Origin: Marinilabilia sp. UBA5340
GTDB lineage: Bacteria > Bacteroidota > Bacteroidia > Bacteroidales > Marinilabiliaceae
Reading direction: 5' to 3'
DNA: 64,000 bases
Assembly (NCBI GenBank): GCA_002411085.1
Contig: DHQK01000129.1
Location: 42,127 to 106,126 of the forward strand
Positions 47,635 to 56,301 of the stretch are shown in pieces (position 1 is the stretch's first letter; each line of letters starts with the position of its first letter). The translations under genes and the position numbers were made by a program. The notes under the pieces are model-generated. The model ran no database searches, was not told the DNA's origin, and was given only the letters and a program-made list of their open reading frames with translations.

Positions 47635-48204
47635 ATGAAGAATATTGTTCTTTTTGCTTCGGGATCGGGTTCCAATGCTGAAAATATTGCTCTTTTTTTT
47701 CGTGACAATCCGGATGTGGAGATTTCGTATATTTTGTCCAATCGGTCGAATGCTGGCGTACTCGAAAGAGCTAAAAACCTTAATATAAGAACTTTTGTCT
47801 TTGATCGCAAGATGTTTCTTGAGACCGATGAGGTTTTATCCCTTCTGAAAAAATCCGATCCGGATTTAATCGTTTTGGCTGGTTTTCTCTGGTTGATACC
47901 TGAAAAAATGGTAAAAGCCTTTCCGGATAAAATCATAAATATTCATCCTGCTTTACTGCCTCAATATGGAGGAAAAGGAATGTATGGTGATCGGGTGCAT
48001 CAGGCAGTTATTGATAATGATGAAAAGGAGTCAGGCATCACCATTCATTATGTAAATGAAAAATATGATGAGGGCGATATTATTTTTCAGGGTAAATGTG
48101 CTGTTGAAAAGGGTGATACTCCTGAAACACTCGCTCAGAAAGTTCATCTGTTGGAATATGAACACTTTCCCCGGGTTATTCAGCAACTTTTAGAGAATCA
48201 ATAA
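47635..48204 (+). CDS. purN: Phosphoribosylglycinamide formyltransferase
   Basis: PurN transfers a formyl group from 10-formyl-THF to GAR in purine synthesis. The 189 aa have the N-terminal phosphate loop FASGSGSNAENI, the catalytic NIHPALLPQYGGKGMYG (Asn and His of the N-x-H motif) and the Asp-bearing ESGITIHYVNEKYDEGDII. The start is ATG 47635; an in-frame TTG six bases earlier is not needed. Its 3' end overlaps the convergent peptidase gene by 29 bases. Confidence 0.96.
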   Translation: MKNIVLFASGSGSNAENIALFFRDNPDVEISYILSNRSNAGVLERAKNLNIRTFVFDRKMFLETDEVLSLLKKSDPDLIVLAGFLWLIPEKMVKAFPDKIINIHPALLPQYGGKGMYGDRVHQAVIDNDEKESGITIHYVNEKYDEGDIIFQGKCAVEKGDTPETLAQKVHLLEYEHFPRVIQQLLENQ

Positions 48205-49492
48205 GTGCGTTTTCCGTGTTAAATGCTTTGGCTTTAACAGCGTCAAGTTCTTTTTTCCAGGGTTCTATATACCTCAGATATTCTGAAAGTCGTTCCTCGT
48301 GGATTGGATCTACCGGAGGGGCTTCCACTTTTAGAGGATCTATCGGGCTATTGTTTTTATAGATTCGGAAGTCGAGATGGGGCCCGGTGGCAAGTCCTGA
48401 TTTGCCTACATAGCCAATTAGCTGGCCCTGGGAGACTTTCATGCCTTTTTTGATGCCTTTGGCAAATCCGGATAGGTGCATGTAGACTGTACGATATACA
48501 CTGTTGTGCTTTATCTTGATGTAGTTTCCTCCCCCCTTGGGATCCCATGCCCGGTGCGTAATTCTGCCATCACCCAAAGCGTAAACTGGCGTCCCAGTTG
48601 GGGCCGCATAGTCAATACCATGGTGGGGACGGCGTATTTTTAATACAGGATGCAATCTGCTATGACTGAACCTGCTGCTGATGCGTGAGAATTTTAGAGG
48701 TGCTTTCAGGAAAGCTTTTCTAAGACTGGCCCCTTTTTCATCAAAGAAGCTCATAATGCTGTCCTGTTCATATCGGAATGCATAATAAGGATAGTTGCGA
48801 TGATTAAACAGGGCTGCGTGAATAACACCTATTCCGATGGAAACACTGTCCACATATTCTTCGTCGTAAATAACTGTAAAGTGGTCTCCTTTTTCAATGC
48901 CAAAGAAGTCTACCGTCCATGCAAAAATGTCAGAAAGATCAAGGGCCAGGTTGGGGTTTAGATCATTCTCATTTATGGTATTCCAAAGTGATGATTGGAT
49001 AATGCCAGTAGCCGTTTTTCTTCGGGTTTCAACTTTTTTTTGATCCCGGTAGATGAGTGTGTCTCCTGTTAAAGACATTACCACATATTCTATCGGGTCA
49101 ATTTCGTAAACAAACCACTGAGGGACCAGAAGTGAGTCTTTTTTTGAGGAAAAGATGGTGTAATCATTGCCTGTTTTTATTCGCCTGACATCAAAAACGT
49201 CTTTGGAGGCTATGGCCAGATTGTGAATAATTGAATAATCCACATTGTAGGCAGACAGAAGTGAAGCCAGATTTTGGGCATATTTTACACGGCCTTTCTC
49301 AATGATAAAGGAATCCTTTTCGAGTCCGTAAAGTGTTTCCGGGGGCGGAGGAGGAGTCGTCACCAGGTTCAGACTGTCCTCGAGTTGGGTGGTGTCAGGT
49401 GTTTTTAATCCGCTAAAATGGCGATAGCACCAAAAGGTTGAGAATACCAATAGGACTAAAATGATGATTCCTGCGATGTATTTCTTTTGCAT
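48176..49492 (-). CDS. M23-family peptidoglycan endopeptidase, membrane anchored
   Basis: 438 aa. A single N-terminal membrane anchor (about 5-23) is followed by a Pro-run (PPPPPE near 47-52), a large unassigned region that replaces the LysM repeats seen in many relatives, and a C-terminal M23 LytM domain (about 275-390). Zinc/catalytic landmarks are H290xxxD294 in RPHHGIDYA, H339 in VYMHLSGF, and H372-L-D374 in TGPHLDFRIY. The usual last motif is HxH, so the second ligand is Asp here; I recall HLDFR forms in other Bacteroidota, so activity is not excluded. Likely periplasmic, cutting cross-links of peptidoglycan. Confidence 0.88.
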   Translation of the reverse strand: MQKKYIAGIIILVLLVFSTFWCYRHFSGLKTPDTTQLEDSLNLVTTPPPPPETLYGLEKDSFIIEKGRVKYAQNLASLLSAYNVDYSIIHNLAIASKDVFDVRRIKTGNDYTIFSSKKDSLLVPQWFVYEIDPIEYVVMSLTGDTLIYRDQKKVETRRKTATGIIQSSLWNTINENDLNPNLALDLSDIFAWTVDFFGIEKGDHFTVIYDEEYVDSVSIGIGVIHAALFNHRNYPYYAFRYEQDSIMSFFDEKGASLRKAFLKAPLKFSRISSRFSHSRLHPVLKIRRPHHGIDYAAPTGTPVYALGDGRITHRAWDPKGGGNYIKIKHNSVYRTVYMHLSGFAKGIKKGMKVSQGQLIGYVGKSGLATGPHLDFRIYKNNSPIDPLKVEAPPVDPIHEERLSEYLRYIEPWKKELDAVKAKAFNTENALIDSLKVAE

Positions 49493-49582
49493 TGGATATT
49501 CGTTTTTTTAGGTCGGCACTCCGATCCGTTTGCAGATATTCGGCATCTCAAAAATAATGCCTTTTCCGGTCTTTTGCTCAGA

Positions 49583-50488
49583 TCATAAATCAGCTTCAAT
49601 TTCGCTGATGGTTTTCTTCCTTTTTTCCCGTATTTTGAGGCGGTCGTAACCCTCCCCAAATATACCCATTACATTACCCATGGTAATAAATGCTTCCGGG
49701 TCAACGCTCTTAATAATACGAAAGAGAATGGAAGATTCTTTTTTTCGTGCATAAACCATCAGTATTTTTATTTCTTCTCCGGTATAGCCTCCCACGGCCG
49801 GGATAATGGTGAGTCCTTTTTTTCCGGTGTAGACGATTTGCTCGGCCAGCTCTTTGTGTTTTCGTGAAAAAATAAAGAACTGTACTGTCTGGGTATTACC
49901 CGATATAACCAGATCGATAGTATAAGCTATTACCGCCATAGTCATAAAACCGTAGACCATGGTCTCAATGGATTTAAAGATAGGGTAAGCAGATACAATA
50001 ATGACCGCATCCATGGCCAATAACAATCGGCCCATGCTGATGTTGCGGTATTTATTGATAATGCGGGCAATGATGTCTGTTCCACCTGCACTGCCCCCAT
50101 TGGAGAATATAAGGCCACCTCCAATGCCGCTCATGATCCCTCCGGATACTGCAGCCATCATCCGCTCCGAAACCAGAGGTTCTGTGAAAATATTGCTGAA
50201 AAAAGAGAGGAAGCCGGCAAAAACCACTACACTGTATATGGATTTCACACCGAAGGAAGCCCCAATGGTCTTCATGGCCAGAAGTAATAAGCCCACGTTG
50301 ATCAGCAGGCTACTCATTCCCACGTCAATGTCGAACAGAAAAAACAGAATACTTGAAATTCCTGTAAGACCACCTCCTACTATTTCACTGGGGATAATAA
50401 ACCCGGTCCAGCCAATGGCGCCTAAAGCTAAGCCTGCTGTTATTATTAAATAGGATTTTATTTCTCTCCAGAGATAGTCTCGTTTCAT
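49583..50488 (-). CDS. YitT family membrane protein (DUF161 + DUF2179)
   Basis: 301 aa. Five or six transmembrane helices in residues about 10-200, containing the family motif SNGGSAGGTDIIARIINKY, followed by a cytosolic DUF2179 domain (about 215-290, QFFIFSRKHKELAEQIV to SVDPEAFITMGNV). The function of the family is not established; transport is often presumed. The gene is upstream of the M23 peptidase on the same strand, with 90 bases between. Confidence 0.9.
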   Translation of the reverse strand: MKRDYLWREIKSYLIITAGLALGAIGWTGFIIPSEIVGGGLTGISSILFFLFDIDVGMSSLLINVGLLLLAMKTIGASFGVKSIYSVVVFAGFLSFFSNIFTEPLVSERMMAAVSGGIMSGIGGGLIFSNGGSAGGTDIIARIINKYRNISMGRLLLAMDAVIIVSAYPIFKSIETMVYGFMTMAVIAYTIDLVISGNTQTVQFFIFSRKHKELAEQIVYTGKKGLTIIPAVGGYTGEEIKILMVYARKKESSILFRIIKSVDPEAFITMGNVMGIFGEGYDRLKIREKRKKTISEIEADL

Positions 50489-50512
50489 ATTTGTATTTTA
50501 TAAAGAATGCCG

Positions 50513-50531
50513 CCGGAAAAGTCTTTTCCGG
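50513..50531 (-). terminator. Hairpin between leuS and the YitT-family gene
   Basis: CCGGAAAA pairs perfectly with TTTTCCGG around a 3-nt loop (50513-50531). On the minus strand it lies 80 bases after the leuS stop; the following U-tract is interrupted. Possible leuS terminator or leader structure of the next gene. Confidence 0.45.
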
Positions 50532-50610
50532 GGCAGTTCTTTAACCTTAACAATAAAAAAGTCAGGTTAAAAATAATTTGAAGATCTTGCGATACTTGCA
50601 AAAGGAACGA

Positions 50611-53400
50611 TTACCCTACAACAATATTAATTATTTTTCCGGGGACAACAATGATCTTCCTGACTGTTTTTCCTTCCGTCCATTTGGCTGCTGTTTCGTG
50701 GGCCAGTGCTGCTTTTTCAATCTCTTCTTTGCTTGCATCGGCAGGCATTTCGAGCTTAAAACGCATTTTCCCGTTGAAGGAAACCGGGTAAACCACACTG
50801 TCATCCTTCATGTATTGCTCATCAGCTTTAGGCCATGCAGCATCTACCACAGAGCCATTGTTCTTCAGTGAACTCCAAAGTTCTTCAGCCACATGGGGTG
50901 CAAAGGGAGCGAGCAGGATGGTTAAAGGTTCAAGTATTGTGCGTTTGTGACATTTTAGGTCGCTCAATTCGTTCACGCATATCATGAAGGCGCTTACACA
51001 GGTGTTGAACGAGAATCGCTCAATGTCATCAGAAATTTTGGCAATGGTGCGGTGCAATACTTTCAATTCCTCTTTGGTGGCTTTTTCATCCGAAACCTGA
51101 AGGGAACCGTCACGGTCAGCGAAAAGGCGCCAGGTTTTTCTGAGGAATTTGTGCACTCCGTCAATTCCATTGGTATCCCATGGTTTGGATTGCTCCAACG
51201 GGCCCAGGAACATTTCATAAAGCCGGAGTGTATCGGCCCCATACTGTTCGATGATGTCATCCGGATTTACTACGTTGAACATGGATTTGGACATTTTCTC
51301 AACTGCCCATCCACATACATATTTGTCGCCTTCTTCCAGAATGAATTCGGCATTTTTGTATTCCGGATTCCAGTTTTTGAACGCTTCGATGTTCAGTATA
51401 TCGTTGTGTACAATGTTTACATCCACATGAATGGGGGTGACATCATACTCTTTTTTCAGGTTGTAGGAGACAAATTTGTTGGAGCCTTTGATCCGGTAAA
51501 CGAAGTTGGATCGTCCCTGTATCATTCCCTGGTTGACAAGTTTTTGGAATGGTTCGTCTTTACAAACGGTTCCCAAATCGAACAGAAACTTATTCCAGAA
51601 ACGGGAATAAATGAGATGGCCGGTAGCGTGTTCTGTGCCGCCAATGTAAAGGTCAACATCCTGCCAGTAATTATTGGCTTCGGGGCTGACAAGCATTTCG
51701 TTGTTGTGCGGATCCATGTAACGCAGATAGTAGGCTGATGAACCTGCAAATCCGGGCATGGTATTCAACTCTAGTGGGTAGCCCTCTTCTGTTTTCCAGT
51801 TTTTTGCGCGTCCCAAAGGTGGTTCTCCCTGCTCTGTGGGAAGATATTTGTCTACTTCGGGTAACTCCAAAGGTAATTTGGAAGGATCCAGCGTATAGGG
51901 CATGTCATCTTTGTAGTAAACCGGGAATGGCTCTCCCCAGTAGCGTTGACGGCTGAAAATGGCATCACGAAGACGGTAGTTGACTTTTACTTCACCGATT
52001 CCTTTTTCTCTGATAAATTCTTTGGTTTTCTCAATGGCTTCGGGTACGTTGAGTCCTTCGATGAAGCCTGAATTTATCATGGTGCCCTCTTTGGAGTCAA
52101 TCGAATCTTCCCACTGGCTTGTATCACCGGGTTTTTCGCCGTGTGGTACTACTACCTGAATAATGGGTAAATCAAAAGTACGGGCAAAAGCAAAGTCGCG
52201 ACTGTCATGGGCGGGAACCGCCATGATAGCTCCTGTTCCATAGCCTGCTAATACATAGTCGCTCACCCAGATGGGCACCTCTTCGTTGGTAAGAGGGTTT
52301 ATAGCATAAGCTCCGGTGAATGCTCCCGTCATTTTTTTGACTTCGGCCATGCGTTCACGCTCAGTGCGTTTTTTAGCATCGGCAATGTATTGATCTACCT
52401 TTTCTTTTTGCTCGGGGGTAACCACCTGATTCACCAATTCACTTTCGGGAGCAAGCACCATGAAAGTTACTCCGAAAACAGTATCGGCACGGGTGGTAAA
52501 AATTTTCATCTGGACATCCGAGTCTTTTACCGGGAAAACCATTTCAGCCCCTTCAGAGCGGCCTATCCAGTTTTTCTGTATTTCTTTGAGTGATTCAGAC
52601 CAGTCAATGTTATCCAGGCCAGTCAATAGTCTTTCGGCATAAGCAGAAACTCTTAACGCCCATTGACGCATCACTTTTTGTTCCACCGGATGTCCGCCAC
52701 GTAAAGAAACACCTTCCTTTACCTCGTCGTTGGCCAGAACGGTCCCCAGCTCAGGACACCAGTTCACCATGGTGTCAGCCAGATAAGCAATGCGATAATT
52801 GAGCAGTGTCTCCTGCTGTTCTTTCTCATTCCTGGCATTCCATTCATCTGCGGTAAATGAAAGTACTTCGGAGCAGGCAGCATTGATGCCGTTGGTTCCA
52901 TTGGCTTCAAAATGTTCGGTCAGTTTGCTGATGGGTAACGCTTTTTCAGCATTGTTGTCATAGTAATGATGAAACATCTGAATGAAAGCCCACTGTGTCC
53001 ATTTGTAATATCCGGGGTCACAGGTTTTTACTTCCCGGTTCCAGTCATACGAAAAGCCGATCTTGTCTAACTGCTCACGGTATCTGCTAATGTTCTTTTC
53101 AGTGGTAATGGCAGGGTGTTGTCCGGTCTGGATGGCATATTGTTCTGCCGGAAGGCCGTAAGCATCGTATCCCATGGGATGAAGGACATTGAATCCATTG
53201 GAACGTTTGTAACGGCTGAAGATGTCGGATGCAATATATCCCAGAGGATGTCCCACGTGCAGGCCGGCGCCTGAAGGATAGGGAAACATGTCCAGAACGT
53301 AGTACTTGGGGCGGCTGTTATCAACCTCTACCTTATAGGTTTTATTTTCTTTCCAGTGTTTTTGCCACTTCTGCTCAATCTCTTTAAAATTGTATTCCAT
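50611..53400 (-). CDS. leuS: Leucyl-tRNA synthetase
   Basis: Class Ia synthetase charging tRNA-Leu. The 929 aa have HVGHPLGY (48-55, HIGH motif after PYPSGAGL), the CP1 editing domain with the [19 protein letters not shown] stretch, a Bacteroidota-type insert before the active site, and [16 protein letters not shown] (KMSKS). The start is ATG 53400 ([13 protein letters not shown]); 18 further upstream in-frame residues are not family-like. Monocistronic. Confidence 0.98.
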   Translation of the reverse strand: MEYNFKEIEQKWQKHWKENKTYKVEVDNSRPKYYVLDMFPYPSGAGLHVGHPLGYIASDIFSRYKRSNGFNVLHPMGYDAYGLPAEQYAIQTGQHPAITTEKNISRYREQLDKIGFSYDWNREVKTCDPGYYKWTQWAFIQMFHHYYDNNAEKALPISKLTEHFEANGTNGINAACSEVLSFTADEWNARNEKEQQETLLNYRIAYLADTMVNWCPELGTVLANDEVKEGVSLRGGHPVEQKVMRQWALRVSAYAERLLTGLDNIDWSESLKEIQKNWIGRSEGAEMVFPVKDSDVQMKIFTTRADTVFGVTFMVLAPESELVNQVVTPEQKEKVDQYIADAKKRTERERMAEVKKMTGAFTGAYAINPLTNEEVPIWVSDYVLAGYGTGAIMAVPAHDSRDFAFARTFDLPIIQVVVPHGEKPGDTSQWEDSIDSKEGTMINSGFIEGLNVPEAIEKTKEFIREKGIGEVKVNYRLRDAIFSRQRYWGEPFPVYYKDDMPYTLDPSKLPLELPEVDKYLPTEQGEPPLGRAKNWKTEEGYPLELNTMPGFAGSSAYYLRYMDPHNNEMLVSPEANNYWQDVDLYIGGTEHATGHLIYSRFWNKFLFDLGTVCKDEPFQKLVNQGMIQGRSNFVYRIKGSNKFVSYNLKKEYDVTPIHVDVNIVHNDILNIEAFKNWNPEYKNAEFILEEGDKYVCGWAVEKMSKSMFNVVNPDDIIEQYGADTLRLYEMFLGPLEQSKPWDTNGIDGVHKFLRKTWRLFADRDGSLQVSDEKATKEELKVLHRTIAKISDDIERFSFNTCVSAFMICVNELSDLKCHKRTILEPLTILLAPFAPHVAEELWSSLKNNGSVVDAAWPKADEQYMKDDSVVYPVSFNGKMRFKLEMPADASKEEIEKAALAHETAAKWTEGKTVRKIIVVPGKIINIVVG

Positions 53401-53505
53401 GGTGCAGTTAGATGTAGTTTCTTGCTTTTGTTCGTCAAAGCTGCGAAAATACAAAAAGTTTCAGACAATTATAAGTGAGTGGCACCGGTCATTTTTTATC
53501 CGGCA

Positions 53506-54495
53506 TCATTTCCGTATTTGTGTCCATTCTGAGACAGGAATGAGATCGTTGCAGTCCGGACCCAGAATATTGTCTGATGAATATTCGGCAGCTTCTTCTT
53601 TTGTAAGCTGATGGCTCCAGGGTACTCTTTTTTCATTGAGAGCTCCTTTTCCGGTGTTTTGGTATTCGACATAACAGGCTGTTTTGGAGCGATTGGTTCC
53701 GCTCCAGTTGGCCCAGCCCTGAGGGAGAATGTGTGCCCCCATTTGACAATGAAGGAAAGCCACTCGTGCATAATCTCGCCAGGGACGTCCGAGCAATACT
53801 TTGGAGACATCGGCGGCTGCAGTTAGTTGGCAGTTCAGAAAAACCATTCCGAACTTTTTGTCCTTTGGCGTGCTTGCCGCTGTGATGTAAGAATCGGCCA
53901 GACTGTGAATCCGGCATGCTTCAAAAAGAATGGTGGCTTCACCAAATATGAAGTCAGTGGTACCTTCGATGCGGCATTGGTAAAAGTAATTTTTGCTGTT
54001 CTCTCCTGAACAATACAAGGTATCCTGATGCCCCAGAATATTGCAATTGTGGAAGGCAACCCGGTTGCCTGTTATGTGTAATGCCACAGCTTGCCCTACT
54101 GGTCCTGAGGTGTTTTGGATGGTCAGATTTTCAGCATAAAAATCATTGGCCTCCACCTTGAAAGAATAGGTGTAGAAGGTGCTGTTGCGGCCTTTGTCTA
54201 TTTTGCTGAAATGATCATTCCAGGTAATAATGGTTTTTTCCTTGCTTTCTCCTATTATTGAAAGGTTGGTATTGAAAGCCGGGATAGTAACTTTCTCATT
54301 GTAAATGCCATTTTTTACGAATATGGTGATTCTTTGGTCAGGAAAAGCCTTGGTGTTGTATATGGCTTCCTGGATAGTGGAGAAATCGCCAGAGCCGTCT
54401 TTTGATACAGTGATGGTCGTTTCATAAGCACAGGCGTTATTGTTCAGTAGAAAAAGAAAACTGCCCAGAAAAAACAGATGTTTAAATAATGTCAT
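53506..54495 (-). CDS. Pectin methylesterase (CE8)
   Basis: Removes methyl groups from homogalacturonan. 329 aa with an N-terminal signal peptide (about 1-23, ending ACAYE), the start of the beta-helix VSKDGSGDFSTIQEAI (30-45), and the CE8 catalytic set: Q136 in GQAVALH, D158 in GHQDTLY, D181 in GTTDFIFG, and R237/W239 in LLGRPWRDYA. No type IX C-terminal domain is visible, so periplasmic or outer-membrane location via Sec is likely. It lies 7 bases after the esterase gene in a two-gene operon. No SusC/D pair or pectate lyase is adjacent. Confidence 0.94.
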   Translation of the reverse strand: MTLFKHLFFLGSFLFLLNNNACAYETTITVSKDGSGDFSTIQEAIYNTKAFPDQRITIFVKNGIYNEKVTIPAFNTNLSIIGESKEKTIITWNDHFSKIDKGRNSTFYTYSFKVEANDFYAENLTIQNTSGPVGQAVALHITGNRVAFHNCNILGHQDTLYCSGENSKNYFYQCRIEGTTDFIFGEATILFEACRIHSLADSYITAASTPKDKKFGMVFLNCQLTAAADVSKVLLGRPWRDYARVAFLHCQMGAHILPQGWANWSGTNRSKTACYVEYQNTGKGALNEKRVPWSHQLTKEEAAEYSSDNILGPDCNDLIPVSEWTQIRK

Positions 54496-54502
54496 TGTGC
54501 TC

Positions 54503-55486
54503 TTAGTTTTTTAATGTATTGTCCAGAAAATTGCTTATAAGTATTACAGTCTCGTCAAACCAGGGGTGAAATAGCCAGAAAGGATGCACTTTCACAGTGA
54601 AGGAGTGTACTTCATTGTAGATGTTGTGTCTGTTCAGGATGCCTCTTAATTCGTCCTGTCCGGCATGAAACCTGGGATAACCACTGTTAATAAACAGCAT
54701 TGGAGGCGCCTTTTCGTCAGCGTAGAAAATGGGGGATGCCTCTTTCCATGTTTCGGGTTTCTCATGAAAAAAACCATTCAGCCATACCACATCAGCTGAA
54801 TTGTCTTTGCGCGGATTTTTGAGTGAAAGAGGAGCAAGGAAATTCACTGGTCCGTCAATTACAAGGATGGCTTGTATGTTGGTAGGGTAGTTGTTGTATC
54901 CCTGAGTCCCTTCAAATTTTTCCATGTTGGGGGTCAGACCGACCAAAGCTGCCAGTTGCCCACCTGCAGAACTACCCGATATGGCAATCTTGTCAGGTTG
55001 GATGTCGTATTCTCCCGCATGTGCTCTTATCCATCTCAAGGCTGCTTTTATATTATGAACGGCAGAGGGGTAAAGGGCCTCTGGAGATAGTTGGTATTCG
55101 ACAGTAATTGTGACGTAGCCCCGGGCAGCTATTTGTTGGGCAAGGGGGATTTCCATGGATTTATCGCCCGAACTCCAACCTCCACCATGAACCATGATCA
55201 ACGCAGGTAATTTCTTCCTTCCTTCCGGACGGAAAAGGTCAAGGTGCAAGTCCCTTTTTCCATAAGGGGTGTTTTCGAGGGTGGTGTAAACAATGTCCCG
55301 ATGCTCCATAACTCCTGCTGGAAGCTGTTCTTTTGCAATTTGGGCTATAGGATAAACATGTTTAATCTTGTTGTAGGCAGAATAGGGAGTGAAGGTGGTG
55401 TCTCTGGGGATGCTTTTTGTTTGAGCATGGGGATGTGCAGAAAATAAAAAGCTGATCGTCAATATTAAAAATACGGGATGTTTCAT
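54503..55486 (-). CDS. Secreted alpha/beta-hydrolase carbohydrate esterase
   Basis: 327 aa with signal peptide (about 1-21, FLILTISFLFSAHPHAQ). HSL/BD-FAE-like esterase: oxyanion motif MVHGGGWSSGDKS (98-110), nucleophile S173 in ISGSSAGGQLAAL, late acid candidate near FINSGYPRFHAGQDELRG, and catalytic His in KVHPFWLFHPWF. It is likely to remove acetyl or similar esters from plant polysaccharide, matching the pectin methylesterase directly downstream. The start is ATG 55486, where the signal peptide begins; an in-frame extension of 67 residues upstream is AT-rich and not credible. Confidence 0.88.
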   Translation of the reverse strand: MKHPVFLILTISFLFSAHPHAQTKSIPRDTTFTPYSAYNKIKHVYPIAQIAKEQLPAGVMEHRDIVYTTLENTPYGKRDLHLDLFRPEGRKKLPALIMVHGGGWSSGDKSMEIPLAQQIAARGYVTITVEYQLSPEALYPSAVHNIKAALRWIRAHAGEYDIQPDKIAISGSSAGGQLAALVGLTPNMEKFEGTQGYNNYPTNIQAILVIDGPVNFLAPLSLKNPRKDNSADVVWLNGFFHEKPETWKEASPIFYADEKAPPMLFINSGYPRFHAGQDELRGILNRHNIYNEVHSFTVKVHPFWLFHPWFDETVILISNFLDNTLKN

Positions 55487-55777
55487 GGTTCTTTTGTTTG
55501 TCGTTTTTCTGGCTAAAATAGCAAAAGGGGCTGTGTTGTTATTTTTTTCTAATGCTTTTAGAAGTGTAAATATACTTGGGTTTTGAACCTTTATGTGTGG
55601 AGTAGTTATTGAAAATTGGGGGATGGATTGTTTTTTATATGAAAAGAGAGGGGTATATGGTGTGCTGAGAAAAAACTCAATTTTCACAATGGCTAATTTC
55701 GTGAGATTTTAGCGGTTTCTTTTCGGTTGCATGGGCACACTGGAAATCAATGTAGTTCCTTTTCGTTGAATAAGACT
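55487..55777. other. Gene-free spacer upstream of the esterase operon
   Basis: AT-rich, with no coding frame supported on either strand. It should contain the esterase promoter on the minus strand, but no TAnnTTTG box is evident. Confidence 0.45.
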
Positions 55778-55809
55778 AAAAGCTTTTTCTCTGACGAGAA
55801 AAAGCTTTT
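55778..55809. terminator. Perfect 14-bp hairpin upstream of tRNA-Arg
   Basis: AAAAGCTTTTTCTC pairs perfectly with GAGAAAAAGCTTTT around a TGAC tetraloop. No gene precedes it on the plus strand for 290 bases, so what it would terminate is unclear. It abuts the -33 box of the tRNA promoter. Confidence 0.6.
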
Positions 55810-55812
55810 CAT

Positions 55813-55843
55813 TTTGAGCCGATCATAAAAAAAACTATCTTTG
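55813..55843 (+). promoter_or_regulatory. Promoter of tRNA-Arg
   Basis: TTTG (-33, 55813-55816), 19-base spacer, TATCTTTG (-7, 55836-55843): a full match to the Bacteroidota consensus. The tRNA 5' end is 12 bases downstream of the box. Confidence 0.8.
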
Positions 55844-55855
55844 CCGCACCAAAAA

Positions 55856-55928
55856 GGTCCCGTAGTTTAACTGGATAGAACGTAGGATTCCGGTTCCTAT
55901 GGTGGGGGTTCGAGTCCTCCCGGGATCA
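55856..55928 (+). tRNA. tRNA-Arg (anticodon CCG)
   Basis: 73-nt cloverleaf: acceptor GGTCCCG/CGGGATC with one G-T pair, D-arm GTTT/GAAC, anticodon stem TAGGA/TCCTA with loop TTCCGGT and anticodon CCG at 55890-55892 (reads CGG), T-arm GGGGG/CCTCC with loop TTCGAGT, discriminator A. CCA is not encoded. Its own promoter lies just upstream. Confidence 0.95.
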
Positions 55929-55971
55929 CAAAAACCGCAACTGTTTGTTTTCAGGCATTGCGGTTTTTGTG
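55927..55971 (+). terminator. Terminator of tRNA-Arg, sharing bases with the tRNA 3' end
   Basis: CACAAAAACCGCAA (55927-55940) pairs perfectly over 14 bp with TTGCGGTTTTTGTG (55958-55971), with a 17-nt loop. The left arm begins in the last two bases of the tRNA, so folding of the tRNA and of the terminator compete. Confidence 0.88.
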
Positions 55972-56040
55972 TTTCTAAAATAGCGTTGTAAACTATTTGG
56001 TTCGCTGGGGTGTGACTACCAAAGTTATTTGGATGATGAA

Positions 56041-56092
56041 ACGAGTCCCGAAACTTCGGGACGAGTTCCCCCGATAGATCGGGGCAGGCTAT
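56041..56092. repeat. Double-hairpin palindromic intergenic element
   Basis: Two adjacent GC-rich hairpins: GTCCCGAA-AC-TTCGGGAC (56045-56062) and CCCCGAT-AG-ATCGGGG (56069-56084), joined by GAGTTC and ending in CAGGCT. The first is flanked by direct ACGAGT repeats. The composition stands out from the AT-rich surroundings and resembles REP-like units I recall in Bacteroidota. Confidence 0.7.
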
Positions 56093-56243
56093 TAGATCTT
56101 TATAATCAAACTTATACTAATGAAAGATGAAATGTTGTTTGTATGGTGGAGATTATCAGTATTTAGTGTTTTGGTTTTTTATTGTTTCTGATGCAATCCT
56201 TGATTGCTTTGATGCAGGAAGGAAAATATACAACAATTTGAGC

Positions 56244-56251
56244 TATTTTTG
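56244..56251 (+). promoter_or_regulatory. Probable promoter (-7 box) of the lipoprotein/TonB-receptor locus
   Basis: TATTTTTG matches TAnnTTTG, 50 bases before the lipoprotein ATG. The -33 region is not clear. Confidence 0.5.
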
Positions 56252-56301
56252 CGTATAAATAGAATACAAGAATGTTTTAATAAACTTTAATCATTAACTG
56301 T

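Larger units (their letters stand above)
55972..56301. other. Intergenic region between tRNA-Arg terminator and lipoprotein gene
   Basis: No coding frame supported. It contains a double-hairpin repeat (56041-56092) and the lipoprotein promoter box (56244-56251). Confidence 0.55.
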
